DNA of 64,000 nt from Adiantum capillus-veneris. Lineage: Eukaryota > Streptophyta > Polypodiopsida > Polypodiales > Pteridaceae. Numbering within the stretch: the stretch's first letter is position 1; every line of letters begins with the position of its first letter. The stretch is taken from assembly GCA_014529385.2 (NCBI GenBank), contig CM043966.1, positions 42,689,537 through 42,753,536 of the forward strand, read 5' to 3'. A program made the position numbers and the translations under genes. The notes under the pieces were generated by a model, which ran no database searches, had not been told where the DNA came from, and saw only the letters and a program-made list of their open reading frames with translations. This document shows positions 21,115 to 30,672 of this stretch, piece after piece.

Positions 21115-22009
21115 TGTGGGCGGCATGTCTAGCCTCATCATCCTACCTTATTACAGTATGAGAGAGAACCACGATTAATTTGTCAAACCATGGGACGAAG
21201 CTGACTCGACTAGTGCATAGGGGCTACAAGAGGTTGTCAATCTCTCAGAAAAAAACTAACAACTCGCATCTAACTCAAGCTACACTCAAGTGACTGAAAT
21301 CAGCAGAAGCCAATCGCTCATCGGCAAACAAATCATATCCGTTACAGCATCAAATGACATCCAAACGTATCGAAACTTCTAGGACAAGTTTATAAGACCT
21401 AAGCACACATGCTTATGGTCTCAAACCCCACTTTAGGTCAAGTTCCAAATTTGCGATTATTAACAGTGATGGATTTTTTACCTAGTCGTTTTCGACCCAG
21501 AATGCATCTAAATGCCTATGCTTAGTTTTTGATTTAAAAGTGTAAATTCCTAGTTATGATGAAATTAGGCCGCGGGTCGACGACGCCAAAAGCTACGAAA
21601 TACTGTGAACTACTTACGTCAATGCGTAGAGCTCTTACCTGCGGTTGCAATGCAACAAACGCAATTGCAATGTGACAACCGAGGAGGGAGTAGGAAGCGC
21701 GAGAAGAAGAGAAGTGAGCGTCGTTAGCTCACACTGTGTATTTCTTATCCAAAAACCTATAAAAAACTTACAAAAATTGGCTTTTATACCTTAGCCAAGG
21801 TTTTTGGGTGGTCAAAGCTAATAATATGGAGTTCTATCAAAGCTGGATAATGATTGGCTGATACAATCTGGAATCTTGTAGCCCCGGCTCATTAATTACA
21901 GAGTTTATCCAAGAAAATAGGAGTTACAATATTCCCGATTTATCAAAATAATATATGTTTTACAAAAAGAACTCCGAAAAATGTTGTCCATGTTAGCTTG
22001 CTGCTAACA
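21115..22009 (-). repeat. 3' LTR of element D (895 bp)
   Basis: On the + strand it reads TGTGGGCGGCATG to GCTGCTAACA, so in the element's sense it starts TGTTAGCAGCAAGC and ends in CA. It aligns end to end with 39035-39954. It lacks a 25-bp segment present in the right copy near 39437-39461. It also holds one half of the leader palindrome (TTGCGATTATTAAC at about 21450). Confidence 0.95.
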
Positions 22010-22021
22010 TTCCCCCCTCCT
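22010..22021 (-). promoter_or_regulatory. Polypurine tract of element D
   Basis: The minus strand reads AGGAGGGGGGAA immediately before the LTR start TGTTAGC. The adjacent 3' frame appears to stay coding almost to this tract. Confidence 0.9.
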
Positions 22022-22147
22022 CGCATGTGTCGTTCCTTGATACAACTTATGGGCTGAAATAGTCGGACGGTTGGCAAGGCGGTCTTTAAGCGCATCCAAT
22101 GCCTTCTGGTATCTGATTTTTCTTTCTTTGTCGGGCACTTGCAGAAA

Positions 22148-22946
22148 TTACATTGTCACTTTATTCTTCAACTCCACCATTGAGTAGCCTACAAACGTGG
22201 ATGTTAGGTTGTTGATCACCAGTGCAAATATCTTCGTTTGCCAGGTGAAGAATCCAGTGTAGAAAGCTTCTTCAAAGGCCAATATGTTATTCGATGGCAA
22301 GAACATACATCTGGCATAGAAGCTGTAAGGACTTCTTCCAAAGGTTGCCCACTCAGATCGTAGCATACGCCTTTGTTTCCTTCCAAAAATGATATCCATG
22401 GGGCTCCTGTTTGCTTAGGCTCATTAGAAACTTGGATGCATGTGAGCAACATCCGGCAGATCTTATATAACATGGCGCAGGAGAGATATGGAGACTCTTG
22501 AAGAAGGACAAGGCGTCGGTTAGGTTTTTCACCATGAATTCCTCTGTTGCTTGTCCTCTCTCTGGATCTGGCAGTCTGGGGAAGTTAAGGCAAATTGGCC
22601 TCTTCTTTGTCAATGCTTCATGCTCTTGCCATGTCCTTACTCTGGGTACAGGATAGAAGGTTGGATCTCTTTGAAGGGTTGCACGTGCTTTTGTGAACAG
22701 AATCAAGTATCTCGGATTCTTGTTCAACCAGCTTAACCTCCACTTTGGGTGGTCTTTATCTGTGCCATCTTCTTGCATATCTTTATACAGCCTCTCTTTC
22801 ACATGTAGTAATTCCACTTTGATGAGAGGGTATGGCAGGGATTGTTGATGCCATTGCGCATTGATCTGATTGGGAGTGAGTTGAGTGACGTTGACAGAGT
22901 GTAAAACTCTCAACTCCCAATCCATTGCGGCTTTTCCACTGCTCAT
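22148..22946 (-). pseudogene. C-terminal domain of the element D 3' frame
   Basis: Two overlapping frames (22353-22946 and 22148-22399) carry WELRVLHSVNVTQLT, WRLSWLNKNPRYLILFTKA, LDSSPGK-type and FEEAFYTGFFTWQTKIFAL text. They switch near 22380. The composition is that of a folded, Trp- and Leu-rich domain. The reading can be followed to the polypurine tract as HKLYQGTTHARRG. Function not recognised. Confidence 0.5.
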
Positions 22947-23114
22947 CCACCTCTAGGGTGATCTTCTCCTTCAATGCGTCTTCTTCAACTTTTGACAGCT
23001 AGACCATTGGCATTGTGTCTGCATCTGTGATATTGATTTGAAAATCCTCATCACCACTCGGCTCTGCTGTGGAGTGTGTCTCAAACTCAGCAACGAGATC
23101 GAGGGTTTGTCTAT

Positions 23115-23696
23115 CTATGGTGGCTCTGAAGTGCCTGCCTCTTCCTGCGTGTCTGGTTTCCCATCTCTGAGGAGTTGGTTAACTTGCTTGAGTTCTGATA
23201 TTTCCTTTAGGAGCTCCTCTTCTCGTTGAACCCATATCGGTGCCAGGTTCCTACACTGTGATTGTTCCAGCTTTAATTCCAATTCAAGATCTTTGTTTTT
23301 CTTCTCGAGTGCTTTGTACACTTTGTCAGTTCCTTTGATCGAGGCCACGGCTGGATTTTCTCTTATTTGATGTAAGAAAATTGCATGATCATTGATCCGC
23401 TGTTCAGAGTACCGTAGAGAAGCATTGGCAGGATCTAATTGCACCTGAATTTTTTGAGCTGACAGAGATGTCATAAGAAGTTCATTCGTAACTTCTGTCA
23501 ACTGCTCGTCTTTTGCTTTGCAGGAATCGTATAATTTGGTGAGTAATTCACCTAATTCCTCCATTTCTTTTTGTTGCCTATCTCTAGCTAACTGATGTTG
23601 TTCAGCTTCTGCCTTCATCTCTTGCACCTGCCTTTGAAGATCGGTGATGACAATCATCCTGTCTTCTAGCTCCCCTTGGAGAGCGTCGATCACCAT
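23115..23696 (-). CDS. Coiled-coil segment of the element D 3' frame (193 codons open)
   Basis: Heptad-like text runs over residues 1-80 (ELEDRMIVITDLQRQVQEMK, QKEMEELGELLTKLY) and 125-175 (KALEKKNKDLELELKLEQ, EEELLKEISELKQVNQLL). It indicates a long alpha-helical coiled coil, presumably for oligomerisation. It ends in an acidic tail with its stop at 23115. There is no similarity to retroviral proteins that I can see. Confidence 0.6.
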   Translation of the reverse strand: MVIDALQGELEDRMIVITDLQRQVQEMKAEAEQHQLARDRQQKEMEELGELLTKLYDSCKAKDEQLTEVTNELLMTSLSAQKIQVQLDPANASLRYSEQRINDHAIFLHQIRENPAVASIKGTDKVYKALEKKNKDLELELKLEQSQCRNLAPIWVQREEELLKEISELKQVNQLLRDGKPDTQEEAGTSEPP

Positions 23697-24688
23697 CTCA
23701 AAGTTCTTTGGCCTTCGTGCTACGGTTTAGTGCTGTTGAATGGAGTCTATTTGTCATGTCCCGCATCTGCTGTGCATATTCATTGACTTGTATTATTACC
23801 TCGTCGTTTGACTGCCACTCCTCCTATCTTGTCAGTTGAGATATGCCTGCAGCCTCATGTGTATCTTTCTATTGCGTCGTAGCTGCTGGTTGTTCTTGTG
23901 TTGATGTAGAGGGTCGGTCTTCTTCTTGGTCATCCTGAGGCTTTGATGCCTCGGCAGTTTCTGGCTGAGTGGAAGTAGATGGTTATGGCTCAGACCTTGT
24001 TGTCTTCTCTGGTGTCGGCCTTTCTTTCTTCTCTGACTCGGGTTCTTTCTCATGTGCAGTGGTAGACTCTTTTTTTGCATCTGCTTTTTTATCAAACTCT
24101 TGTGCAGATTCACTTGCCTTTTTCTCTTCAATCTTTTGAGTATCTTCGGCGACCTTCTCCTGCTCCGGCTCGACTTCTTTTTCTATTTGTCTCTTGGGGT
24201 GGTCAGCTTCTTTGCGGATTCTATTTGTTTGGTGGACTCAAAATCTTTCTCTTTCTCAGGCTCCGCTTCTTTATTGGTGTCTTTACTTGCAGGTGATGGT
24301 GGTGGGCTAGGCATGGGATGGTCCTGTTGTTCTGTAGGTGGTGAGGTGGGCCGGGGAGATCCATAACTTTGTTCTTGGGCTTCTGCTCTAGCCGTCTCCT
24401 CGGCTTGTCTTTGTTCTTGCGCCTCCTTGGCTTTCCTTGATGCATCTTCTGCCTCCTTCAGCTTGAGGGCTTCAGCTTCTTGGTACATTCTTTCCAAGCA
24501 CTCTGTCAGATCTTCAATTTCTTTTCTTGTATGATGCTTTGTTCTAGGGCCTTTAAGTCCAACAGGTACCCATTTCTCTGGGTCCTTCCCTTGTGCTTGT
24601 CTACTGCACTGATAGGCCTATTTCTCTCTTTCAAAGCGCGCTTGTTTTGGGGCTAGCTCTTCTTGATGTGCAACCACAGCTTTTCTTT

Positions 24689-25357
24689 TCATTTCTTCTC
24701 TTCGAGCTCTCTTTTCCTCGTTATTCGAGCTCTCATGTTGTGCCTTTCCGACGAGCTGTCAGCCGACTCTTCATCATATTTATATGATCCCTTTCCTGAC
24801 CTTGTAGCTCTTGGAGAGGGTTGTGTTGCCAATATCCAGGTGTTCTGATCAGGAGCAGGCGGTAGGTTGTCGACCATGCCGATGGCCTGATATGCTATCC
24901 TCGTCAATACCTCTGGCACACCCAAGTACGTGATTTTGCCTTCTTTCTTGGTGCCCTTCAAAGTGGTCAGGACATACTGCACATGGTCCACTAGTTGCCT
25001 TGTCGTTGACTTGAGAACTTGAGTGAATGTGGTGACCACGGCGTGATTTGGTGTAGTGTACCTTGGTGACCTTTTTGCTAGAAAATGAAAGTGCTGGTGG
25101 TACAAACGAACTGGCTCTTCCACTTGTTTGTGAATTAAATTAGCGAATGTAGCCGCGGTTGTCTCTTTGGTAAATGTTCCTGCGGTTTTCCTGTCCCTTA
25201 CTCCCATGGTCATTCCTTCTGTGGGCAGTCTGAGTGCCTCTGCCACTATCTCTTTAGTGATCACTACTTCGACCTTGTTCCCTTGGGTGTCAGATATCTG
25301 TGATGTTCCATCTTCTTTAATTGTGTATAGAAACTCATAAGCCTTCTGAAAATCCAC
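24689..25357 (-). CDS. N-terminal domain segment of the element D 3' frame (222 codons open)
   Basis: The product starts FQKAYEFLYTIKEDG and includes GNKVEVVITKEIVAEALRLP, LYHQHFHFLAKRSPR and GVPEVLTRIAYQAIGMVDNL. The pattern of a short beta hairpin, then 'I-x-x-A-L-x-L-P-x-x-G', resembles the domain described as 'putative plant transposon protein' in the extra frames of large plant gypsy elements. That is an impression, not a search result. The C-terminus is basic and Ser/Glu-rich. Longest intact piece of this frame. Confidence 0.6.
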   Translation of the reverse strand: MDFQKAYEFLYTIKEDGTSQISDTQGNKVEVVITKEIVAEALRLPTEGMTMGVRDRKTAGTFTKETTAATFANLIHKQVEEPVRLYHQHFHFLAKRSPRYTTPNHAVVTTFTQVLKSTTRQLVDHVQYVLTTLKGTKKEGKITYLGVPEVLTRIAYQAIGMVDNLPPAPDQNTWILATQPSPRATRSGKGSYKYDEESADSSSERHNMRARITRKRELEEKK

Positions 25358-25699
25358 TCCGCAAGGCTCTTGTTCTAGAAATCCTTGAGTCCTAGCCTGC
25401 GGTTAGCTTCTTTGGTTTCTGGCTTGGTAGCTACATCATAGACTTCCTTGGGTAGGAGTTGCAACTCCACCTGATGCCCTTCTTCACTCTTGAATCTTCA
25501 AGTGAAGACTGTAGTGTGGTGCTCTTCCAGTTGTTCTCTAGAGAGGTATGATGCCTTGGCTGCTTTGACTGACTCGAGGTCTAGTTGATAAGCGGGCAGT
25601 TCCTGTAGTTTCTCCTTTTGGTTGAGCTTCTTTTTAGCGCTCTCCATTGCTTGCATGGCTCCTGTTCAGTGAATAGAGTGCAAAGTTAGCAGAATTGTC

Positions 25700-26560
25700 G
25701 AAGTTTTCTTTGAAATGTCCTTTAGGCTAAAATGCTGACAATTTGGTCCAATTTGCTTCAAATCAAATTTTGAACAAGCAAAGATGCATAAAAACATGCA
25801 AGGAACAAAACTGTGTGGTCAAAACAAATATTTGCAACCAAAGTAAATAATCGCGATTATTTATAGCTGAGAAAAAATTTTAACTTTTTGCAAACTTGGC
25901 TTTATAGGATATACCAAATACATGCTCTGAGTGAAATATGGGCTCATTTGGATGCATAGGGTGAAAACGGTACAAATTTTGGCTTTAGGTCTCTGAAACA
26001 GTAGATATAAAGGAAATTTGAGATTTTGAGCTCCAAATTGATTCAAAATTGGCTAATACATCATGTACTTTGGATGTATGATGGCAAAATATCAAAATTC
26101 CCCAATTTTGACCAAAAAGTAAATAATCGCGATTATTAACTTTTCTTCCAAAATTGACATTTTTTGTACAAATTGGTTCTAAGCATTGTATAGACCTTGG
26201 GTATGAGATATGAGGTGATTTAGATAAAGAAATGTTGTCCATAACCCAAATTTTGGCTTGCAAAGACTTCTTTGCGTTTTTTGACAATTTTTCCAAGTAA
26301 TGGGTGGCCATTTTGGCTCATACTTGATTTTTGGCATGTAATAGTTATGTACACATGATAGGTGAGGTGAGGTGACAATTTCCAAGCAAAACTGATGCAA
26401 AAGTAAATAATCGTAATTATTTACAACAGTGACAAAATCTTTGTAAAACCTACAAATTTTGACCTAGACATATTCCATACACCTAATACAAGTCCTAAAT
26501 TGAATTTGGTCAAGTTTGGTCATGCCGGCATCACTTTGTGTTTTGTCGACTTTGAAATCA
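25700..26560 (-). promoter_or_regulatory. Spacer before the 3' frame with ATCGCGAT-core palindromes
   Basis: Non-coding sequence upstream of the 3' frame contains TAAATAATCGCGATTATTTA at 25844-25863 (perfect 20-nt palindrome). A copy at 26118-26140 has a 16-nt perfect core, and a copy at 26403-26424 has the centre CGCG changed to CGTA. Centres are 276 and 284 bp apart. The same family occurs in the 5' leader of this element (37.4-38.4 kb). A promoter, splice or structural role for expressing the 3' frame is conceivable but unproven. Confidence 0.85.
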
Positions 26561-28276
26561 CCGCAACATAGTCGTGAAGCAACCTGTCCAATTTTGGCTC
26601 ATTTGGAGTCAGTTTGACCCCGTATGTTGAATTTGACGCTTTGTAACCTTTGAGCCGTTTTCTACCTTTCGAGGGCTTTGCTTGATGGATTTCACCAAAC
26701 CAATCATATACATTGTATATGGACCTCATAAGCAAGCCATTTGTGGAGTTAGATCGGAATTCTGGCATTTGCCAAAAACTTAACTTTTCTATTGGGGACC
26801 CCCTCGACCCCTATTGAATGGTCATCTAATGATATAGAAAGGTTCTATTATGTTAAGGATGCTATGGTTCAAATTCCATCTGATTTGGTCGAGCTAGCAG
26901 GCCGCTATTGTCAGTTTTAGGTCGTAGGTCTTCGTGCACTGCTCGATTTCTAGGGTTTTTTCTAGGGCTTTAGACTAGCTACCGGCTGTACAAAATGGAT
27001 CATTGTCGAGTAAAAAACTTACCCTCATGTCTCATGTGAGACGGTGCTAAAAATGGTCAACTGTGGGCTCCAGAAAAGTCGCACGAAAGAGGCCGAAATC
27101 TCTCTCTACAAAGGCTCCAAGTGGAAATGAAGTGGTTTTAGCCTACCTTGGATATCTATACCCGGACTTCCCGAACCAAATTTCCCCAGATTCCCCCGTT
27201 AGTCCTACTAAGCTGTAAAATCTATGTTAGACTCAAAAAAATTCCCTATTCGGATTCCTGTAGCTCATTCTGCAAGAATTTTGCAAAAAGTAGGCTTGGC
27301 CGCCTAATTTAGGCTTCCCGCTTCCATCTTCTGATTTCATTGAAAATTTTTGTGCTTGTCCGTCTTGTCTTTCTGATTGCCATCGTGTCTTTTGTTTTTC
27401 CATCTGAGCTTCCTTGCTATTTATTATTAATTTTTGACCTGTTTATTTGAAAAAATCAAAGAAAATAGCAAAATGCTCTAAAAAAGTAAAGTAAAAACCC
27501 AATAATTAAGAGAATCCATTGAAAAACACAGCTTTATTATTTTTTGTTGGATTTCTCTATTTTTAAGTCTCATTATCAATAAAAATGATGAAAAATACCC
27601 AAAAAGGACTATTTTTAATGATTTTCTGATAGTATATACACTATTTTACACTCATCGGGAAGATATTATGAGTGAATTTTTCCTTGATGATGAATTATAA
27701 GGGCATTATTAGGTAATTTTGCAAAAATCACACATTAACATCAAACTTTTTCCTCCCTCTTCAAAGATTGCCCTTAATTACTTAATGTTTAGTACTTAGT
27801 GCCCTTCCACCCCTCCTAGATGGCGTACTCCGGGACGACTGTGTGCATGGGTTGAAAATTTGTGTCTATGCATAGCCGTGGTTGGCTCTACCATGCTATG
27901 AAGATCAATGCAATTCAAACCAATATATTGTGCAAGAGCTGGGTCTTAAGTAATTGACTCAAGGGTTTCCAATGTCGAGGTTTGTTGTTGATGTCTTCCA
28001 AAGAGCAAATCTTGTAACTTGTGTGCTCTCTGTTTGATTGCACCATCAGGATGCTTCAGCACACTGATTGCTTGAGATTTTGGTAGCACTTTTGACTGTT
28101 GTAGAGATTTTTCTCACCATTGTGGCTTGGTCGGTTTGGTACTGCATGGTTTTTTGGAGTCTTTTGAGACTTAACTCACAATTGCTTAATTGGTTTTTCA
28201 ATTTGTGGAGAAGATAAGTACTCCTTTTTCTTCCAAACCATTTCCATGTTAGGTCCTTGCACAGAGATGCTCGCCT
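26561..28276 (-). other. Non-coding internal spacer of element D
   Basis: There is no frame I can assign. 27330-27780 is strongly AT-rich. The words near 27830-27900 (GTGTGCATGGG, TCTATGCATAGCC) recur at 47810-47880 in the fragment left of the LINE, linking that fragment to the same family. 27950-28276 reads as decayed continuation of the W-V-P-K frame. Confidence 0.5.
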
Positions 28277-29137
28277 CTATGTTTTAACCCTTGGAACCTT
28301 CTTTTGTTTTGTCGGTGAAGTTTTAGGCACCCAGATTTGAATCGGTTTATCCTTAAGCTGTGCTTTCGGTACCCAAATTTGCCTGACTCCTTGCATGCTA
28401 CATGTAGCATTTGATTGTTGAGAGAATAGAGAAGATTGACTACTTTGTGGTTTGGTCTGATGATTGCTTCTTTTCCATTCCTCCTTGCTTGGTGCAATTG
28501 GAACAATGAGTTGCCCTCCTTTAGGTGATAGCTTAAGCTGATTTGTATCCCATTCTGATACTGCTTTGTATGTATGCATCCAGGGAATTCCAAGAATCAT
28601 CATTTCATTCATGTGTTCATCTGGCAAGCATACAAACTAATGAGGACATGAACATCCATGTACTATCACGTTCAAGTTGACTACTCTCAATGCTGGAGTT
28701 GGGTTCTTGTTACATCCTTTGATTGTCGCTATTCCTGCCGTCAATGCTTGACTTGCTACCTTCTTGTATGTGGAATAACTGACTACATTTACTCTAGCTC
28801 TTGTGTCGACCAAAGCATTGGTGCTATGATTATTGAGTTGTAGTTTGATGCGCAGGTCCATTCCATCTAACCAGTAATCATCTGTTGAAACTGCTTCTTT
28901 AGGTAATTCCCATTGTCGATCATCTATTTCCAAAGTGTTGATGGGAATCGATATCTGTTGATTCTTGAGATCAACTTTCCGCTTGAGTACCCGAAGCCTA
29001 GCTTCCTCTTGGGCTTCATTAATAACCTGCTGTCGTTTGATATTTCTTTGCTTGGCTGCATGCATTCTTTCTAGCAAATCATTGGTTAGTGGCAAATTGT
29101 ATTTCTTTAAATGACATCCACTAATCCAATTAGCCAT
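28277..29137 (-). pseudogene. pol: Second retropepsin (PR2) with W-V-P-K tail, fused behind the integrase of element D
   Basis: Two open segments in the same frame (28637-29137 and 28277-28627) are separated by a single TAG. Residues 1-20 are the integrase C-terminal tail (ANWISGCHLKKYNLPLT), then a charged helix. ALVDTRARVNVVS follows at residues 109-120 (D-T-G-A with Gly to Arg), and after the TAG MMILGIPWMHTYKAV is the ILG-x-PW motif. Together these are a full retropepsin signature. Two I-W-V-P-K motifs follow. The integrase frame overlaps by 31 bp and is one frameshift away, so the ancestral protein was probably a continuous integrase-protease. Element E repeats the arrangement with D-I-G-A. 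Confidence 0.8.
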
Positions 29138-29562
29138 TGGTTCACATCTAGGGTGGACAATTTTATTGCTCCACTTGGAGATACATCTTCAATGATAAAT
29201 AGTCCATTTCCCTTTTTCTTAAACTTGGGAATGTGTTGCTTAAGGGAATAGACTAAAACTAAGTCCTCTTTCTTGAAGATCTTTGTGATTAAGTGGGAAT
29301 CAAAAAACTGTTTTTGTTTGCGCTTTTGTGCATAGATATGAGCTACAGCAGTTAGCCTTTGCTCATCTAGCTTTTCCAACTCTTCAAATCTTTCTGACAA
29401 TTCATGTCCAGTCCACTCAAGATTCTGTGATACCCTTAATGTCGGCAATAGAAATTCTATTGGAAGTATGGCATCAACACCATAAACAAGGCTAAAGGGT
29501 GTAGCATTTAATTCTATTTTGAATGAAACTCGATAAGCCCATAGAGCAGCATGGAGATTCAT
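29107..29562 (-). CDS. pol: Integrase C-terminal part of element D
   Basis: This is in frame with the upstream integrase segment, separated from it by one stop (about 29566). The text runs ALWAYRVSFK, TPFSLVYGVDAILPIEFLLPTL, then the C-terminal SH3-like module KKEDLVLVYS, GLFIIEDVSPSGAIKLSTLD. No chromodomain follows. A one-base shift near 29140 carries the reading into the PR2 frame. A homologous stretch lies in element E (55888-56208). Confidence 0.88.
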   Translation of the reverse strand: MNLHAALWAYRVSFKIELNATPFSLVYGVDAILPIEFLLPTLRVSQNLEWTGHELSERFEELEKLDEQRLTAVAHIYAQKRKQKQFFDSHLITKIFKKEDLVLVYSLKQHIPKFKKKGNGLFIIEDVSPSGAIKLSTLDVNQWLIGLVDVI

Positions 29563-29565
29563 TTC

Positions 29566-30669
29566 TCAGTCTGTCCTTCCTGAACTAACCACTTTAGTCA
29601 GCACCGAGCTAAGAATTTTTTTTGTATGCTCAGCTTGTCCGTTTGCTTGTGGGTGATAGGGAGCTGATTTGTTATGGATGACCATAAACTCATTAAGCAA
29701 ATACTCTATTACCTCATTGAGGAAATGAGTTCCCCGATCACTGAAAATCTCTATTGGCAGTCCATATCTCGTGAATACATGCTCATATAAGAATTCAGCA
29801 ATGGTTCTGCCATCATTCTTTTGAGTTGCTTTAGCCTCGGCCCACTTGGTTAAATAGTCCAAAGCTACAATGATATATTGAGCTTGGGTTCTATAAGCAG
29901 GTGGTTGTATCGGTCCAACAAAATCTATATCCCATTTTGCGACAGCTCTAGCCCCCATCATTGGTCTTAAGGGCATGCTATCTAGTCGTGTTGGCATTTT
30001 TGCTCGTTGACAAGCATCACATCTTCGAACATATTCTTTGGCATTTGCAAAAAGTGTTGGCCACCATATGCCTGCCATCAAGATTGCTCTTGCGGTCGTC
30101 TCACTAGAAAAGTGACCTCCAGCTAATCCAGCATGTGCTTGTTCTATAATCGGAATATACTCGTTTTCATTTGCACAAAGACGCAAATATTGATCTTTAC
30201 CTCTCCGATACAATTGGTTCCCAATAAGAGCATAGTCTTGCTTCAGTTTCAATTGCTTACTCATATCCTCAGGAAATGTTCGGCTTGATAAGTAAGTAAC
30301 CAGATAATTACTCCACTTAGGAACAGGTGACATTTGAAACAATGTTACATGAGGTATGGGTGTTTGTTTTTGACATTGAGGGAAATCCTTTACAAAAGAT
30401 CTAACATCTCTCCTCATAGTCCGCCAAAATACTCCAAGTCTCAAGAGTCGTTGCATAGTTTGGTCTTCCGCAAAGAGAAGTCCTACTATGGTAACATGTG
30501 CTTGACTTAGGTACTGTTCTTTTTCTTCAGGATTAATGCATAAGAGCAATATCCCATCCCGATTTCTTTTGTATAGCCTTCCAGGTAGTAATTGATACAT
30601 ATCCGATTGCTTGATTAATCCGATTGTGATAGGAAGTGGTATTTGTGAATCCACTTGAGCTATTGTCAT
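29566..30669 (-). CDS. pol: Integrase of element D with a duplicated zinc-binding module
   Basis: Residues 31-102 form a first, degenerate H2C2 module (GRLYKRNRDG, QAHVTIVGLLF, FPQCQK) that keeps His58 and Cys99 but has Leu65 and Phe96 for the other ligands. Residues 147-223 form a complete second module (NQLYRRGKDQ, EQAHAGLAGGHF, RRCDACQ; His179, His186, Cys217, Cys220). The core keeps Asp249 (KWDIDFVGP), Asp311 (FSDRGTHF) and Glu347 (ANGQAEH), a D-D-35-E spacing. In frame with RT-RNase H, separated by one stop. The core looks catalytically complete. Confidence 0.93.
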   Translation of the reverse strand: MTIAQVDSQIPLPITIGLIKQSDMYQLLPGRLYKRNRDGILLLCINPEEKEQYLSQAHVTIVGLLFAEDQTMQRLLRLGVFWRTMRRDVRSFVKDFPQCQKQTPIPHVTLFQMSPVPKWSNYLVTYLSSRTFPEDMSKQLKLKQDYALIGNQLYRRGKDQYLRLCANENEYIPIIEQAHAGLAGGHFSSETTARAILMAGIWWPTLFANAKEYVRRCDACQRAKMPTRLDSMPLRPMMGARAVAKWDIDFVGPIQPPAYRTQAQYIIVALDYLTKWAEAKATQKNDGRTIAEFLYEHVFTRYGLPIEIFSDRGTHFLNEVIEYLLNEFMVIHNKSAPYHPQANGQAEHTKKILSSVLTKVVSSGRTD

Positions 30670-30672
30670 TAA

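Larger units (their letters stand above)
22022..25656 (-). pseudogene. Long 3' reading frame of element D (about 1,200 codons, broken)
   Basis: A start codon at 25656 (MQAMESAKKKLN) opens a frame that, through several shifts and stops, reaches the polypurine tract. Segments in order: a basic N-terminus, a globular-looking domain (24689-25357), a Lys/Glu/Ala- and Pro-rich stretch (23832-24560), a coiled coil (23115-23696) and a Trp/Pro-containing C-terminal domain (22148-22946). Extra frames 3' of pol are known in Tat-lineage elements, and their function is unknown. None of the segments resembles gag or pol. Confidence 0.7.

Noticed and set aside
24052-24366. Hydrophobic + strand frame suggesting membrane segments
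   Set aside because: Antisense of the Lys/Glu/Pro-rich linker of the element D 3' frame, which reads as strings of Phe/Leu in reverse.
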